DNA from: JAPLXD01 sp041662765
GTDB taxonomy: Bacteria; Patescibacteriota; Minisyncoccia; Moranbacterales; UBA11712
Assembly: GCA_041662765.1 (NCBI GenBank)
Contig: JBAZRT010000033.1
Span: forward strand, 1 to 7,264
Reading direction: 5' to 3'
Length of the DNA stretch: 7,264 nucleotides
The translations under genes were made by a program, and so were the position numbers. The stretch's first letter is position 1. Each line of letters begins with the position of its first letter. The notes under the pieces were generated by a model. It was not told the origin of the DNA. It ran no database searches and saw only the letters and a list, made by a program, of their open reading frames with translations. This document shows positions 1-6,481 of this stretch, in pieces.

Positions 1-1289
1 ATTCCGCTCCAGCGGGCAATTTTTTCTTCAACAATGTCCCGGCTCGTTCCGTATCGTTCGCGCGTCACTTTGATCACTTTTTCTGCGTTCGCAGCTGTAT
101 TTGTGAGATCAATCGGGGGCAAAGTCGCTGCCGAAAAAGCGCTTCCGGTGAGACCGTCGATCATAAGTTTGATGTATATATTGCGGTTGGGAAGATTGAC
201 CAGATCCTGTATCAAAAACACCGGTTCAAATTCCTTTTCCAAAAATTCAGCGTCTTCCGCGCCAATCCGGAAAGTCGCGAGCGTGCCCACGTTTCCAAAA
301 ACGGCATCTCTCACTTTGGTCGAAGTGTCGGTCGTCAGCTGGCCGATATATTGATGGGCCAGAATCAAGTTGAGGCGATATTTCCGCGCCTCGGAAAGAA
401 TATTCGCAAAAGAGTCCGTCGCGAAATTCTGAAACTCATCGACATAGAGATAGAAATCTTTTCGTTCTTCTTCCGGCACATCCACCCGCGCCATCGCCGC
501 CAGTTGGATCTTGGTGATCATCATCGCTCCGAGAAGCGCGCTGTTGTCCTCGCCGATCCTCCCTTTGGAAAGGTTCATAATGATGACTTTCTCCTGATCC
601 ATGAGATCGCGGATATTGAAAGCCGATTTCGTCTGCCCGACAATGTTTCGAATGAGAGCGCTCGAAAGAAACTGCCCGACTTTGTTCTGGATCGGAGAGA
701 TCACTTCCTGCAAAACCCGATCATTCCATTTCGTGAATTCATCCACCCAAAAGGATTTCACCACCGGATCGCTGATCTTTTCCACGACCCGCTCGCGATA
801 GTTTTTGTCAACAAGAATGCGCGTCACTCCGAGAAGCGTGCTGCTCGGATATTCAAGAAGCGCAAGAATTGCATTCCGCAGAATATATTCCAAGCGAGGC
901 CCCCAGGAATCCGCCCAGATTTTCTTGAAAACTCCGACCAATCCCGAAGCAATAAGATGCCGGTATTCCGTATCCACTTTTTCCATCACGTTGAACGCGA
1001 TCGGCCATTCCTGGTCGGCCGGATTGAAATAGATCACATCATTGATACGGCTGGCGGGAACGGCTTTCAGAACTTCTTCGGCAAATTCTCCGTGCGGATC
1101 AACAATCGCCACTCCGTGGCCATTTTGGATGTCCTGGATGGCCATATTCTGGATCATCGTCGTCTTTCCGGTTCCGGTTTTCCCGACAACATAAAAATGG
1201 CGGCGCCGGTCGTCTTCTTTGATCCCGAAAACGCGTTCTTGCCCCCGGAAATTCGTTTTGGCAAATTTTGTGATCTTTTCGTTGTGCAT
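1..1289 (-). CDS. Type IV secretion-like (VirD4/TraD/HerA-type) P-loop ATPase, 3' end beyond window
   Basis: A frame open from an ATG at 1289 to base 1 gives 429 codons with no stop, so the C-terminus lies outside the window. Seen directly: a Walker A motif GKTGTGKT (residues 36-43); VDPHGEF (63-69), typical after the first strands of the VirD4/TraD/HerA fold; a hydrophobic Walker B strand ending in Asp-Glu (YLYVDEFQNF, 280-289); and AHQYIGQL (311-318), where the Gln suits the sensor position. Known family role: hexameric motors that move DNA or protein through membranes or act in DNA processing. The start lies 2 bases after the upstream stop (TAATTATG) with no Shine-Dalgarno, so translation is probably coupled to the preceding membrane-protein gene. 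No transmembrane segment is visible in this part, so membrane attachment may come from that partner. The ATPase class is secure; the transported substrate and any link to conjugation are not. Confidence 0.92.
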   Translation of the reverse strand, partial: MHNEKITKFAKTNFRGQERVFGIKEDDRRRHFYVVGKTGTGKTTMIQNMAIQDIQNGHGVAIVDPHGEFAEEVLKAVPASRINDVIYFNPADQEWPIAFNVMEKVDTEYRHLIASGLVGVFKKIWADSWGPRLEYILRNAILALLEYPSSTLLGVTRILVDKNYRERVVEKISDPVVKSFWVDEFTKWNDRVLQEVISPIQNKVGQFLSSALIRNIVGQTKSAFNIRDLMDQEKVIIMNLSKGRIGEDNSALLGAMMITKIQLAAMARVDVPEEERKDFYLYVDEFQNFATDSFANILSEARKYRLNLILAHQYIGQLTTDTSTKVRDAVFGNVGTLATFRIGAEDAEFLEKEFEPVFLIQDLVNLPNRNIYIKLMIDGLTGSAFSAATLPPIDLTNTAANAEKVIKVTRERYGTSRDIVEEKIARWSG

Positions 1290-1291
1290 AA

Positions 1292-2560
1292 TTATTCTGT
1301 TGGTAAATTGATCGGTGCGCCGCCCTTTTTGGCTTCAACTCGCGAAATGGCAGGCGAAAGCACGGACATATCCGGCATATGATAGATTGTTGCCAGCTCT
1401 TCCGAATTCAGCACGAATCTCGGACCGTCCGGATCGCGATCAAGATATCGATTGAAAATTTTTCTCTGAGCAAAACGCATGCGAGGCTCGACCCAGATAT
1501 AGTTCGCAAAAGTCTTTGTTTCATTGTCATGCACGAAAGAATTGAGCATCGCGTCGTTGAACTGCTGGATCGATCCATTGACCCCGGAAAGAAATCCCCG
1601 ATCAAACCCTTCTCGCCGGCCGACATAGATAAAGCGGAATTTTGTCCGGTACCCTTTTTTCGCAATACTTTCTTCGACAGCTTTGAGTGTTTCCTGCTCC
1701 CCGGGCGTAAGCCTGAACATCAACGGCTGTTCTTCTTTCTTTTTTTCGGCAATTTCCTCGACTGTGCTGAACATATATAGGAAGGACGAAGTCAAAATAT
1801 CCCATATCTCCGAAAAAAAACGGAGAAGTATCATCGGTTCGCTTTTCACTTCCTTCCCTGACAATTTGTCCGCCAGCTTTTTCACGGCTCCCTGCCAGTC
1901 TTTGTCGTGTTCAGGCGTGACAATGAGCTGCAGCCAAATTTGCTGACCGGGAGGAAGTCCGGCAATGACATCGGCCAGTTCCGCCAACGGATCGATCATT
2001 CCCTTGGTCACTTCTTCCTGAAAATATTTGTACGTGCGGATCGGATAGGCATCGTTTTTCGCCAGTTTGAAGTCCACGCCCCAAAGATCCCACTCGGCAT
2101 TCGGCGTATTTTTGGGAATAGTGTGGGTATAATCTTCAACTTCCTGAATTTCCGCTTCCGGATATTGAGAATAGATGAGCGATTCAATGAAATTGCGGAA
2201 TCTTTTTTCACAGCGGACATAAAAATGCATTTCTCCGTTCACGCCCTGAATTTCAAAGCTGATGAGGGATTGAAACCACATGCCCTTGATGTATTTGTTG
2301 ATATAATTCGGCGTTGACCAGACTCCGTGCAAAGCCGCGAATACCTGTTCCATTGTCCGCGGACTGCGCTCGATGTTGCGCGGAGGCTTGATTTCCAAGA
2401 CAATGAATTTCATGGTCGCAAGATGCTGTCCAAAGGAATATTTTTTCCACAGGATCTTGAACAGATAAAACAAAACAATCGGACCCGCCCACCACCAACT
2501 GATGGAGTACAATAGCCCGATTGTTTCAAAATATTGTTTGAAAAAGGATGCGAAACCCAT
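1292..2560 (-). CDS. Membrane-anchored protein paired with the type IV secretion-like ATPase
   Basis: This 422-residue protein belongs to no family I can name with certainty. Its N-terminus has a hydrophobic stretch (about residues 13-36, rich in Trp, Leu and Ile) followed by KILWKKYSFG, which fits one membrane anchor with the rest in the cytoplasm. A second moderately hydrophobic stretch (about 243-265) could be amphipathic or membrane-associated. The soluble part contains MEQVFAALHGV (70-80), MHFYVRCEKRFRNFIESLIY (111-130), QYPEAEIQEVEDYT (132-145) and a C-terminal FVLNSEELATIYHMP (382-396). From memory, similar segments occur in Candidate Phyla Radiation proteins encoded next to, or fused with, VirD4/HerA-like ATPases. 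The gene ends 2 bases before that ATPase, supporting a functional pair in which this protein may be the membrane or N-terminal module of the motor. The only ATG near the start lies 35 bases after the upstream gene. No start codon exists further upstream in frame. The reading frame is certain; the function is inference. Confidence 0.85.
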   Translation of the reverse strand: MGFASFFKQYFETIGLLYSISWWWAGPIVLFYLFKILWKKYSFGQHLATMKFIVLEIKPPRNIERSPRTMEQVFAALHGVWSTPNYINKYIKGMWFQSLISFEIQGVNGEMHFYVRCEKRFRNFIESLIYSQYPEAEIQEVEDYTHTIPKNTPNAEWDLWGVDFKLAKNDAYPIRTYKYFQEEVTKGMIDPLAELADVIAGLPPGQQIWLQLIVTPEHDKDWQGAVKKLADKLSGKEVKSEPMILLRFFSEIWDILTSSFLYMFSTVEEIAEKKKEEQPLMFRLTPGEQETLKAVEESIAKKGYRTKFRFIYVGRREGFDRGFLSGVNGSIQQFNDAMLNSFVHDNETKTFANYIWVEPRMRFAQRKIFNRYLDRDPDGPRFVLNSEELATIYHMPDMSVLSPAISRVEAKKGGAPINLPTE

Positions 2561-2595
2561 GATGTTTGTTAAGTTAGTTTTGTTTTCTTTTTCTC

Positions 2596-3708
2596 CTATT
2601 TCAACTTGTACCCGCCTTTGGTCTTTTCAAAAACTTTTTTGTCCGACAAATTGACGGCAATAGTCGCCTTTTTCACTTTGCGCTTCTTGAGGACATCCTT
2701 TACGATTGAATCTTTTTTCAAAAATCCTCCGGCAGATCTGATTATTGAGACAATGATATCTTTCACTGTTCCTTCCTCATATCCCCATTCGCGAAGAGCG
2801 TATGTTCCCCGTCCGACCAAAACAAATCTTTTGTCGCGGATCAGTTCATTGTGAACGGTCTGGGGATGGACTTTTTTGTCGCTGAGGCCTGTTTTTTCAA
2901 TAAGCTGGCTGATCTCTCGAAAATGAAGAGGCTTTTTGCAGTTGAGCAGAACCAGAGTCGCCTTTTCACGCACTCCTCTTGGACGTACAAGCGGCCAATT
3001 GGCTTTTCCCCAGCCGCCAAAAACATTTTTTCCGAATTTTTTGGAAACTTCGAGAAAGTTGAGAATTTTTCCCGGATCGATCTTCGCTTCCTGATCTGTT
3101 TGGCTTGCAATATCAATTTTTTTCAGCAAATCTTCTTCCGAAAAGAGTTTTTTTGACTCATCGAATATTTTTTCAATCTGGCCTACAGCGCTCCGAAAAC
3201 GCTTGATATCAAAATCTTTGCCTGACCAACCGTCCTCCACTTCTTTGTTGCCCTTCATTCTTTTGAGGCCAACTACGGAAAAAGCGATCTCAAGCAAGCT
3301 TTTTTCCTTTGAATCTCTCGCTTTTCTTATGAAATATTTTTCAAAAACTTCTTGAGTGAGCGTTTCAGATTTTGCGATTCCGCCCTTTTCTTCAATCGTT
3401 TCCGAAATGGTGGAAAAAAGCTCCTTGGATTGTTCTGATTGATCGGTCTTTTTGAGCAGGTTCAGCGCGTCGGCTTCGATCTGGCGTACCCGTTCCCGGG
3501 TGATATTGAGAGATTTTCCGATTGATTCAAGCGTCTGCGGATCGCGGTCGGAAATTCCAAAACGGCTGGAAAGCACAAGCTTCTGTTTGGCTCCCAAAAT
3601 TCCCATCAGATCAGAGGCAATTGTGGCGATATCGACTGATTTTACCACTATTTTCTGCCCAAATTCTGCATTTTCCCGCAAATTGAATTTGTTCTGGCTA
3701 GTCATCAT
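2596..3708 (-). CDS. Sigma region 4-like and HARE-type helix-turn-helix protein
   Basis: Residues 34-87 of this 370-residue protein match sigma-70 region 4, the part that reads the -35 element: KQKLVLSSRFGI, then TLESIGKSLNITRERVRQIE (59-78). No sigma region 2 (core binding, -10 melting) is present before or after it, so this is not a conventional sigma factor. The middle (about 95-240) is lysine-rich and helical and ends in a WGKANWP motif. Residues 243-310 fit a HARE-type winged helix as in RNA polymerase delta (RpoE) and ASXL/HB1 proteins: KKPLHFREISQLIEKTG, then RFVLVGRGTYALREWGY. A further winged-helix-like segment (312-370) ends in KTKGGYKLK. The start has tandem ATGs with only a weak purine tract upstream. 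A strong promoter sits 50-78 bases upstream. The likely role is transcription regulation or association with RNA polymerase at -35 DNA. It is the first gene of the unit that includes the membrane protein and ATPase, though a direct link to them is unproven. Confidence 0.85.
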   Translation of the reverse strand: MMTSQNKFNLRENAEFGQKIVVKSVDIATIASDLMGILGAKQKLVLSSRFGISDRDPQTLESIGKSLNITRERVRQIEADALNLLKKTDQSEQSKELFSTISETIEEKGGIAKSETLTQEVFEKYFIRKARDSKEKSLLEIAFSVVGLKRMKGNKEVEDGWSGKDFDIKRFRSAVGQIEKIFDESKKLFSEEDLLKKIDIASQTDQEAKIDPGKILNFLEVSKKFGKNVFGGWGKANWPLVRPRGVREKATLVLLNCKKPLHFREISQLIEKTGLSDKKVHPQTVHNELIRDKRFVLVGRGTYALREWGYEEGTVKDIIVSIIRSAGGFLKKDSIVKDVLKKRKVKKATIAVNLSDKKVFEKTKGGYKLK

Positions 3709-3718
3709 TTTTCTCTTT

Positions 3719-3747
3719 GATTAAAGCTATATTAGCACGAATTAATC
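3719..3747. other. Inverted repeat in the leader of the sigma-4/HARE gene
   Basis: The arms GATTAA and TTAATC (6 bp, perfect) flank 17 bases that hold a smaller near-symmetric GCTAATATAGC. The element lies between the predicted transcription start (near 3751) and the ATG at 3708. It could be an operator, possibly for autoregulation, or an RNA hairpin in the leader. The stem is short and AT-rich, so chance is possible. Confidence 0.35.
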
Positions 3748-3757
3748 CTAGAGTAAA

Positions 3758-3786
3758 ATGATAACATACCCTATTTGTATTGTCAA
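3758..3786 (-). promoter_or_regulatory. Near-consensus sigma-70-type promoter for the sigma-4/HARE operon
   Basis: Read on the minus strand: a perfect -35 box TTGACA (3786-3781), a 17-base spacer, and a -10 box TATCAT (3763-3758, 5 of 6 to consensus) preceded by TGT as in extended -10 promoters. The predicted start is near 3751, giving a leader of about 42 bases. The secF stop TGA (3785-3783) lies inside the -35 hexamer, so the promoter begins exactly where secF ends. This separates the downstream three genes from secDF as their own transcription unit, although read-through from secF is also likely because no terminator is visible. Confidence 0.8.
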
Positions 3787-4676
3787 GTTTTGTCCCATTT
3801 CCACCAATCAACGATCAATGCCGAAGCGACGAATATCGAGGAATAGGTCCCGAAAACAATTCCGACAAGAAGCGCAAGCGTGAAGGTTTTGATCGATTGT
3901 CCGCCGAAAATGAAGATAGCCAGCAGCGTGACGATCACCGTGAGGGAAGTGCTGATCGAACGCGCCATCGTTTCATTGAGGCTGCGGTTCACTGTTTCGT
4001 CGAATTTCTCGCTCGATCCGGATCTCAAAAGGTTTTCGCGCGTCCGGTCATAGACGACGATCGTATCATGCACGGAAAAACCAAGAATCGTGAGGAGAGC
4101 GGCGATGAAAGAGGAATCTACCTCGATGCCCCAGAAGTGTCCAAGGATCGCAAATATTCCGACAGTGATCAAAACATCATGAACCAGTGCCACGACCGCT
4201 CCGACCCCATATTTCCACGATTCCACCGGCCGGGAAACTTTGCGAAAGGCATAGGCTATATAGAGCGCGATGCCGATCACCGCCACCAAGAGCGCCCAAA
4301 TGGCTTTTGATTTGAGTTCTGATGAAATTGACGGTCCGATATAGTCGAGGCGGGTATTTTTGATTTCAGGAAATTTTCCACGAAGCTTTTTGAGCACTTC
4401 CTGGTTTTTCTCGTCGTTTGAATTGGCATATCGTATGAGATATCCGTTGTTTTGCGTCGGCGAAACAACCGCATCATTGATTCCGGCGTCGCTCAAGACG
4501 ATTTTGATGTCGCCGCTTTGAGCTTTCACATTCTGAACCTCCATCAATGTCCCGCCGGTGAAATCGAGACCGTATCTGAGTCCCCAAACCGAAAGAGCGA
4601 TGACTGAAAGAAGCATCAATGTTCCGGAGATGATATAGAAATATTTTCGATTACCGAGAATGTTGTACATTTGCAT
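3783..4676 (-). CDS. secF: Protein translocase subunit SecF
   Basis: SecF pairs with SecD in the membrane. The complex uses the proton motive force to help pull preproteins out of the SecYEG channel on the outer face. This 297-residue protein has the usual length and layout: TM1 (about 12-32); the family signature YGLDFTGGT (35-43); a short extracytoplasmic P1 region (about 44-124) ending near YIGPSISSEL; then five further membrane segments (about 125-143, 155-178, 186-206, 240-257 and 263-288). The cytoplasmic-side motif SVHDTIVVYDRTREN (201-215) and RSLNETMARSISTSLT (231-246) are strongly conserved in SecF. It follows secD after 65 bases. I see no Shine-Dalgarno before the ATG at 4676 or the in-frame ATG two codons later, so initiation may depend on coupling to secD or on an unusual leader. 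It ends in TGA inside the next promoter. The identification is secure; the exact start is less so. Confidence 0.97.
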   Translation of the reverse strand: MQMYNILGNRKYFYIISGTLMLLSVIALSVWGLRYGLDFTGGTLMEVQNVKAQSGDIKIVLSDAGINDAVVSPTQNNGYLIRYANSNDEKNQEVLKKLRGKFPEIKNTRLDYIGPSISSELKSKAIWALLVAVIGIALYIAYAFRKVSRPVESWKYGVGAVVALVHDVLITVGIFAILGHFWGIEVDSSFIAALLTILGFSVHDTIVVYDRTRENLLRSGSSEKFDETVNRSLNETMARSISTSLTVIVTLLAIFIFGGQSIKTFTLALLVGIVFGTYSSIFVASALIVDWWKWDKT

Positions 4677-4692
4677 GTTTTTAGCAAGCGGG

Positions 4693-4732
4693 AAATTTGG
4701 AGCTTCGAAAATATTGCGAGAAGCCCAAATTT
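4693..4732 (-). other. Intercistronic hairpin between secD and secF
   Basis: On the minus strand, AAATTTGGGCTTC pairs with GAAGCTCCAAATTT, giving 13 base pairs with a single bulged T around a 13-base loop (4707-4719). It fills most of the 65-base secD-secF spacer. No run of T follows on the transcribed side (the next bases are CCCGCTTGC), so it does not look like an intrinsic terminator. It may be an mRNA stability, processing or translation-control element that sets the SecD to SecF ratio. Confidence 0.6.
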
Positions 4733-4741
4733 TTCGCGAGC

Positions 4742-6481
4742 TTATTCAGTTGATTCTTCATTTTTAGCGCCTGCAATTATCCAACTCTTCTTATGCTCTG
4801 CCCATTCCCCGATCAACGCGGTCAAAATGATGCGGACAAGGATGATCGCCGTGAACATCGAAACCAAAACTCCCAAAAGCAAAGTGATCGCGAATCCTTT
4901 CACGAATCCCGTTCCAAACCAGATCAATATGAGAGAGGTGATGATCGTTGAAATATTGCTGTCGCGAATGCTCGGCCACGCGCGGTGATGTCCCTCGTCG
5001 ATCGCGCTGCGCATACTGCGACCCTTTCGGATCTCCTCTTTTGTGCGTTCAAATATCAAAATGTTCGCGTCCACCGCCATACCGACAGAAAGAATGAATC
5101 CGGCGATACCGGCAAGCGTGAGCGTGATCGACCAGGGTGAAACCGAAGAAATTTTGAATATTGCAACCATCAAAGAGCTGTAAACAATAAGCGCAATTGA
5201 AGCGACAATTCCCAGAAAACGGTAATAAATCATCATAAATATCATGACGAGGATGATGCCGATGAGGCCCGCCTTGAGACTTTGGTTGAGAGATATTTGT
5301 CCCAGCGAAGCTTCGACGCTCTGCTGGCCAATGAGAGTGATCGGCATCGGCAAAGCGCCTTCATTGAGTCGCTTAACTAGATTATTGGCCTCTTCCATCG
5401 TGTAATGCCCCGTTATTTCAGCCTTACCGCCAGATATTTCTCCTTGAATTATTGGAGCATATGGAGGGTCAAGGTTATCAATAACTCCGTCACCATTTGT
5501 ATCAGTGATTGGTAAATTATCCAATAAAATAGCTAAGGGCTTACCTATATTTCTTTTTGTTATATCGGTAAATAGCTGGGCCCCCTCAGAGTCAAATTGC
5601 AGAGCTACTTTCGGTTCGGAAAGTCCTTGACCTTGGAAATCAACTTGCGCCGATTTTAAATTTTTTCCGGTCAGTCCGGTCGAAACCCATGTAATTTGCG
5701 CTTCTGGTTGTACCTTTTTGGCAATCAAGATATGCGCAGAATGTATTTCCAAATTATCCCCATCCCCCCTCGCTTCGATTTTTTTAATAATATGCCAGCC
5801 AAATTGTGATTCTACTAATTGCGGATAGACAGTGCCATCTTTAAAATTCACGTCAAATAACACTTGATCAAATTCTGGAACAAATTCACCTTTTTTGGTA
5901 AAACCTAAATCGCCACCGTTGCTTTTAGAACCTGAATCTTCGCTATTATCTTTTGCAAGCATGGAAAAATCTTCTCCTGCTAATGCCCTTTTTAAAATAT
6001 CATCCGCTTTTGCTTTGGCTACCGCATTTGCCTTGTCTAATTGATCTTGTGGTATTTGTTCCGTCGCACTAGTTTGCTGTTCTTTGAATTCCAGGAACGG
6101 CGTTTCTTTGATCATCGCTTTGGCGGCTTCAATGTCGCGAACACCCGCCAATTCCACGATCAATCTTTGCTCCGATCCCGATTTCGAAGTCTCGATCAAG
6201 GGCTCGGCCACTCCAAACGCGTTCACGCGCCTCTCAATCACATCCTGAAGACCACTCAAGGCATCCGGCACTTTCGCCGAATCCACTCCGCTCGTATCAA
6301 CCTTGTATATCAAATGAATTCCGCCCTGGAGATCAAGGCCGAGATTGATTTTCAATTTTGCGAGCGTATTTCCAAGCCACGCCGGTTTTGGGATCGGTTT
6401 CGGATATGCAATAAGAGCCGTGATCAAAAACAAGACCACGACCAGAGAAAACTTCAGCCAAATTTTTCTTCGGACTGTCAT
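4742..6481 (-). CDS. secD: Protein translocase subunit SecD with an inserted parvulin-like domain and a calcium-loop motif
   Basis: The 579-residue product (numbered from the ATG at 6481) has the SecD framework. TM1 is at about 10-26, followed by LGLDLQGGIHL (47-57) and VIERRVNAFGVAEP (81-94). P1 runs to IKETPFLEFKE (124-134) and resumes at TGLTGKNLKSAQV (268-280) and LQFDSEGAQLF (294-304). Next come GQQSVEASLG (385-394) and five membrane segments (about 403-419, 424-442, 450-470, 508-524, 530-555). GMAVDANILIFERTKEE (467-483) carries the conserved Asp and Arg used in proton-driven pulling. Two additions are unusual: a parvulin-type isomerase-like insertion (about 135-261) and an EF-hand-like loop (327-338). 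The central third is AT-rich compared with both ends. A TTG at 6505 would add eight residues, but the promoter predicts a transcript start near 6510, and a GAAAGG ribosome site precedes 6481, so the ATG is preferred. secF follows. Confidence 0.96.
   Translation of the reverse strand: MTVRRKIWLKFSLVVVLFLITALIAYPKPIPKPAWLGNTLAKLKINLGLDLQGGIHLIYKVDTSGVDSAKVPDALSGLQDVIERRVNAFGVAEPLIETSKSGSEQRLIVELAGVRDIEAAKAMIKETPFLEFKEQQTSATEQIPQDQLDKANAVAKAKADDILKRALAGEDFSMLAKDNSEDSGSKSNGGDLGFTKKGEFVPEFDQVLFDVNFKDGTVYPQLVESQFGWHIIKKIEARGDGDNLEIHSAHILIAKKVQPEAQITWVSTGLTGKNLKSAQVDFQGQGLSEPKVALQFDSEGAQLFTDITKRNIGKPLAILLDNLPITDTNGDGVIDNLDPPYAPIIQGEISGGKAEITGHYTMEEANNLVKRLNEGALPMPITLIGQQSVEASLGQISLNQSLKAGLIGIILVMIFMMIYYRFLGIVASIALIVYSSLMVAIFKISSVSPWSITLTLAGIAGFILSVGMAVDANILIFERTKEEIRKGRSMRSAIDEGHHRAWPSIRDSNISTIITSLILIWFGTGFVKGFAITLLLGVLVSMFTAIILVRIILTALIGEWAEHKKSWIIAGAKNEESTE
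5468..5503 (-). other. EF-hand/dockerin-like calcium-binding loop in SecD P1
   Basis: Residues 327-338 of SecD read DTNGDGVIDNLD. They have D, N, D, G, D and D at loop positions 1, 3, 5, 6, 9 and 12, a full match to the calcium-loop pattern used by EF-hands, dockerins and thrombospondin type 3 repeats. It lies between LAILLDNLPI and YAPIIQGEISGGKAEITG, where ordinary SecD has only a short turn (typically ISAP-like, from memory). Calcium binding is inferred from the motif; no helix pair for a complete EF-hand is evident. Confidence 0.7.
5699..6073 (-). other. Parvulin-type peptidyl-prolyl isomerase-like insertion in SecD, permuted order
   Basis: SecD residues about 135-261 interrupt P1. In order, they hold a charged helix (AVAKAKADDILKRALAGEDF, about 153-172); LAKDNSEDSGSKSNGGDLGF (175-194); a KKGEFVPEFDQVLF helix (196-209); then QFGWHIIKKIEARG (226-239), a short turn GDGDN, and LEIHSAHILIAKK (244-256). 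These are the parvulin (rotamase, PpiC/PrsA/SurA) motifs, but the strand that normally opens the domain (SHILV-like) closes it here. Both catalytic-type histidines are present (His230 in GWHII, His250 in AHILI). P1 is extracytoplasmic, so the domain would meet translocated chains. Parvulin similarity is strong by eye; enzymatic activity is unproven. Confidence 0.8.

Larger units (their letters stand above)
5380..6090. other. AT-rich compositional island inside secD
   Basis: Hand counts give about 37% GC for 5881-6060 and 35% for 5461-5580, against about 56% for 6121-6240 and 62% for 4981-5040 in the same gene. Within the island Leu is often TTA (three in the stretch just before the calcium loop), and ATA and AGA appear, while the flanks prefer CTC, CTT, TTG and CG-rich codons. 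The island covers the parvulin-like insertion, the rest of P1 and the calcium loop, and ends close to the second membrane segment. This is what a recombined internal gene segment would look like. The borders are approximate. Confidence 0.65.

Noticed and set aside
351..1382. 343-codon open frame on the plus strand
   Set aside because: It lies opposite the ATPase gene, whose minus frame shows Walker A, Walker B and family motifs throughout. The plus translation is rich in His, Arg and Phe with no recognisable domain, so it is a shadow frame.
2841..3116. Short minus-strand frames nested in the sigma-4/HARE gene and similar frames in the other genes
   Set aside because: They overlap well-supported coding sequence in another frame, show no domain motifs, and have no separate initiation signals.
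4693..4732. Intrinsic terminator between secD and secF
   Set aside because: The hairpin is strong, but on the transcribed strand it is followed by CCCGCTTGC and not by a T-run, and terminating before secF would split a well-known partner pair.
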